Assembly (NCBI RefSeq): GCF_024586455.1
Contig: NC_065920.1
Coordinates: 12,052,144 to 12,116,143, forward strand
Length of the DNA: 64,000 bases
Direction of reading: 5' to 3'
Source of the DNA: Bactrocera neohumeralis
Lineage: Eukaryota > Arthropoda > Insecta > Diptera > Tephritidae
Notes under the pieces: generated by a model
What the model was told of the DNA's origin: nothing
What the model saw: only the letters and a program-made list of their open reading frames with translations
The model's database searches: none
Shown: piece by piece, positions 60,411-64,000 of the stretch
Position numbering within the stretch: position 1 is the stretch's first letter
Layout of the letters: each line of letters starts with the position of its first letter
Made by a program: the position numbers and the translations under genes

Positions 60411-62400
60411 GTTATATGGAATCCTTTGTATTTATGTAGTATATTATAGCTTCAAATAATTTATTTTACTTTTTTTTAGAATCTTTTTATTTTTATTTTT
60501 TGTTCTTTAATATTATTATTCTTTATATATATTTATTTTTTAATTTTTATTTAGCGTGAGTGGCTTCCCGTTCAACATTTTCTCCATTTAAATGCATATG
60601 TTATTTAATTTTTTATAAAAAAAAATCTGCAGATTGACCTTTCCAAGGTTATTGCAAGCAGCAGAAAAATATGTCATAAAATATATTAATAAATTTTATT
60701 ACCAACTTGGTTATAAAAATAGTGACTCTGCATACTGGACATGGTAAATTTGAAGAAAATGAGCAGAAATATTCATAACTATAATTTTAATAACCTTTTA
60801 GTGAGATTGGCCATCGCTGAGTGCTGAAAATAGTCATTTATTTTATTACATGTGTGATGAAGCGATCACATAAAAAATATGTATGCATATCTAAATATAA
60901 ATTTCACAGCTTCCTTGGAAGTTCTGACCTTAAAATTGAACGTGTGTCCTTGTAGGCCTTAAATATGCGCGTATTGATTGAAATAAAAAGAAAAATGGCA
61001 AGCTGCTGAATTTTAGTTCCATTTTTATGTTCTCAAAAAAGATTATAAGACCGTCAGCGACATTCTTTAGTTCTCTGTTGCCAATTTTAGGCTTAAAAAA
61101 TCGAAATTATCTAAATTATTCTTTGATAGTCACCGCTCAAATATAATTTCTAATTTCTCCCGGAAAATTTTCAAAATTTTTTATGTTTTTGTTCGTTTAT
61201 CAGCTCTCAAATGTGAGCTTATATGTGTATGAAGATTTTTACAGCTCTACAGAGCAGTAGTATTACTTTCTTCCCAATGTTCTACGGGATTGTCAACTAC
61301 CGCTTTTTCCAACCAGTTTCGCTACCTTATCTAAATATACAATTTATAAACACACATATATATATAAGCCCGCACATTTTTGCTTTATACATACATATAT
61401 CTTTGTCATGTTTTTTTCACACAATGCTAGGTTAAACTACGAAAGAACCTATATTTGTTCAACTTTCCAACCTCTTCCTTCATCTCCTGAAGCTGCTGCT
61501 GCAGTTAGCTGGCTCTCTTCACTAGACTCTTCAAGCAGCTGAACTCTTTGTCTAAGATAAAAAAATCAGTTGAAAAGTAAATAAAAATAGCTTTGCTACA
61601 TCAGCTGCAGCTGCAGGTCTCTTTCAATATTTTTATACATATTTACATTTATATAGTACAATATATATGCGACTCACCACCAGATTTCGTACCACGCACT
61701 CATTTGGGCGCGTACATCTTTTCAGCGCAAAAGTTGCTGGCATTATCATGATTATTACAACATATTATTTGCCAATATTACTATTATTACTTGTCCAAAG
61801 TTCGCAGCCCACTTTTGCCTACTCCTTTTGCCTTTTGCCTGCGTTGTGCCTGCCGTTCACTCACCGTGATGTTGTTTTTTAGCTCCCTTTTTTACTGTAG
61901 TTGACTTTGTGTGCCTGTGTGTTTGTGATTGTCGTGATGCGCCCCACAATGTGACCGCACTACATTGTTGCAAAGTACCCGAGAGATACCAACATAGTAC
62001 GTTTGCACGTAGAAGTGTCGTCTTTTACCTATTCATATGGCAGTCTGTATGTAAATTTATAAATTATGTTTTATATATACTTGCTTTCGTTGTTTTGTTC
62101 AATTTCCCTCGACGGCTTCTGTAAAATATGAGGCGTCCACATATTAGTACTAAGTAATAATAATAATAGAAACTTTTTGAACTGAGCATATAATCAGTTG
62201 TGCGGGAAGAAGCTTTTAGAAATTATATTGAAGGAAACCACAATACTCGAGTTAAAGGTTTTTTGGTGTTTAGATATGCAAGAGAAAATTTTTCGTCAGC
62301 TCATTTTTATACGTATCTGTTGTTTGAAAAAAAATTGTGAAAAATTGATGATAAAATAAATTGTTCAATTAACGTTAATTATACCTTAACTCAAATTCAG
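60411..62400. other. Unassigned non-coding DNA
   Basis: The part at 61440-62130 is GC-richer, with GCTGCAGCTGCAG (61603-61615) and several unsupported frames. No gene recognised. Confidence 0.4.
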
Positions 62401-62499
62401 TTGTTATTTCAAGAATACCCATACAAAGGAGTTTACCATAACACAAACTTTATATAGCTTACCCAACAAACTAGTGGTAAAAGTGGTGATAATCTGAAT

Positions 62500-63450
62500 A
62501 AAATGTACAATCACCTTCTCAAGTAGTTTATACGTCATTTTGGTGTTTAACAGTTAACACTACTTACAAACTCGATTCCTCAGTAACTCAAATTTACAAC
62601 ATACAATAAATTATCTATCAAACTAGTGGAAAAAGAGACGAAGATATGATTAAAAAAAATTACAAAAACATTCCCAAAATCGAGTTTAATGGTGATTTTG
62701 GTGTTTAACTGGTAACACTATTCACAAACTCGATTCCTTCGTAAGTCGAGTTTACAACATACAACCAATTTCTATCAGATTAGTAAAAAAAGTGATGAGA
62801 ATATGTCTAAAATATACACAAAAACCTTCCTAAAACTCGAGTTTAATGGTAACTTTGGTGTTTTAACTGGCAACACTGCTAAAAAAGCCAATTCCTTCGT
62901 AACTCGAGTTTGCAACATACAACAAATTTTTAATAAAACTAGTGGAAAAAGTGACCAAGATGTGACTAAAAGTTCTAAAAGACTCCTAAAGTCGAGTTTA
63001 ATGGTAATTTTGGTATTTAATAGTAAACACTGCAAGCAAACTCGATTTCTCCGTAACTCGAGTTTACAACATACAATAAATTATCTATCAAAACTAGCGG
63101 AAAAAAAGATGAAGATATGATTAAAAAATACGAAACACTTCTAAACGCGAGTTTAATGGTAACTTTGGTGTTTAACTAGCAACACTGCTAAAAAAAATCA
63201 ATTTCTTCGTAACTCGTGTTTACAATATACAACAACTTTTCTATCAGAGTAGTGGCAATATGATGAGAAATTAAAATATACAACAACTCCCTTAAACTCG
63301 TGTTTAGTAGTAATTTTGGTGTTTAATTGTCAAGACTAAGCCAAACGCGGGAGAATATATATTTAACTCGCGTTTCTATTAAACAAGTGTAAAGAGTAAT
63401 GAGAATATAAATAAAAACAACTTCCTAAACTCGAGTTTAATGAAAATTTA
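62500..63450. repeat. ~155-bp tandem repeat with CTCGAG palindromes
   Basis: Six to seven units. The landmark TTGGTG (in GGTAACTTTGGTGTTTAAC) is at 62540, 62698, 62855, 63010 (TTGGTA), 63165 and 63316, so spacing is 158, 157, 155, 155 and 151 bp. Each unit begins near AAACTCGAGTTTAATGGTAA, then has ACTGGCAACACTGC, a CAATTCCTTCGTAACTCGAG segment, TTTACAACATACAACAA, CTATCAAACTAGTGGAAAAA and GATGAGAATATG. Variation between units is moderate. Short open frames on both strands (62775-63120) reflect the array. Confidence 0.9.
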
Positions 63451-64000
63451 ACAAAGTTGGGACCCACGATTTTGACAGCATGCTGACATAAGTACATACA
63501 TATTTCAAAAACCAAGCTAAAAACGCCACGAAAATTTCAACCCTCCTCGGAGCACGCTGACTGTCTCTTACTTTGTTATAATTCTGTTTATTTTTAGAAA
63601 TTTTATGTTTAGTTTTGAATTATTTTCTTCTTCTTCTTTCGCTATACATGTATTAAAATGCGCCTGCGCAAATCAGATAAATTGAGTGGCTCACAACAAT
63701 GTAACTATGTTGCATGCCACACGGCGGCGACTGTCTAGCTGTTGACGCTAGCCTATAAAAACCAAAAACAAACAACAACAATAACAAATAAGTATAAATA
63801 GTAATAGTACGAGTAAAACCAATGGACAGCGCAAGGCTGAGAAAGACACTATGTCTTGGCGCAGAAAGTCTTTGCGAAAAATACATAACTGCACACATAC
63901 AAAAATGAATTGCTATACAAATAGACGTTGCTTGTTTGGACCGTTTACTTTTAAAATTTTGTTGCTCATGCTTTTCTGGGTTTCACCAAAGCAAGTTTCA
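63451..64000. other. Unassigned end region
   Basis: Ordinary AT-rich sequence with AAACAACAACAAT runs near 63770. No feature recognised. Confidence 0.4.

Noticed and set aside
62775..63120. Overlapping open frames in the CTCGAG array
   Set aside because: Both strands are open because of the repeat unit, and the translations repeat with it.

Overview
This window reads as nuclear DNA of a higher dipteran, most likely a tephritid-type fruit fly. The evidence is strong AT bias, long gene-poor stretches, many decayed mariner-family transposons, decayed non-LTR retrotransposons of types common in flies, and short-period tandem repeats. No open reading frame longer than about 200 codons looks like a host protein. 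I see no tRNA, rRNA or CRISPR array and no prokaryotic gene organisation. The host content appears to be intergenic or very long intronic sequence with a few 5' non-coding or near-non-coding exons.

The best host-gene signal is on the + strand. A core promoter (TATATTA at 38318, initiator TCAGTC with A at 38350) precedes a GC-rich leader. That leader has no ATG for about 500 nt, then one ATG at 38857-38859 directly against a GTGAGT splice donor. A second candidate exon (44211-44622) has a strong polypyrimidine/CAG acceptor, a late ATG (44602) and a donor, and it also ends in codon phase 0. A third possible leader exon ends at a CAA|GTAAGT donor at 12214. These may be alternative 5' exons of one gene whose main coding exons lie outside the window. 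I cannot name the gene.

Layout: 0-1.2 kb non-LTR retrotransposon relics; 1.5-2.6 kb GC-richer unique DNA; 2.64-3.53 kb a ~122-bp tandem array; 3.9-5.7 kb retrotransposon and mariner relics; 5.7-8.3 kb unique CA/TG-rich non-coding DNA; 8.4-9.2 kb a second RNase H-type relic; 11.06-11.30 kb a MITE; 11.6-12.2 kb a possible leader exon; 13.4-13.9 kb a reverse-transcriptase relic; 16.15-16.80 kb a tandem array; 19.16-19.60 kb a deleted mariner; 20.6-23.5 kb GAATTTT-type simple DNA; 25.4-26.3 and 27.9-28.4 kb mariner relics; 30.6-33.4 and 36.4-36.9 kb ATCGAT-rich repeats; 35.76-36.29 kb a retrotransposon relic; 37.5-38.9 kb promoter and leader; 40.1-40.7 and 47.1-47.7 kb a CTTAAG-core repeat in opposite orientations, with scattered copies to 53.9 kb; 44.9-45.9 kb a TTGCCACC array; 53.49-53.56 kb a 35-bp hairpin; 55.68-56.53 kb a deleted mariner with both ends; 57.65-58.29 and 62.5-63.45 kb further tandem arrays.

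Nothing amounts to a clearly new biological system. The points most worth following are the ATG-free leader with its edge ATG, the opposite-facing CTTAAG arrays, and the CTTAAG-associated hairpin.
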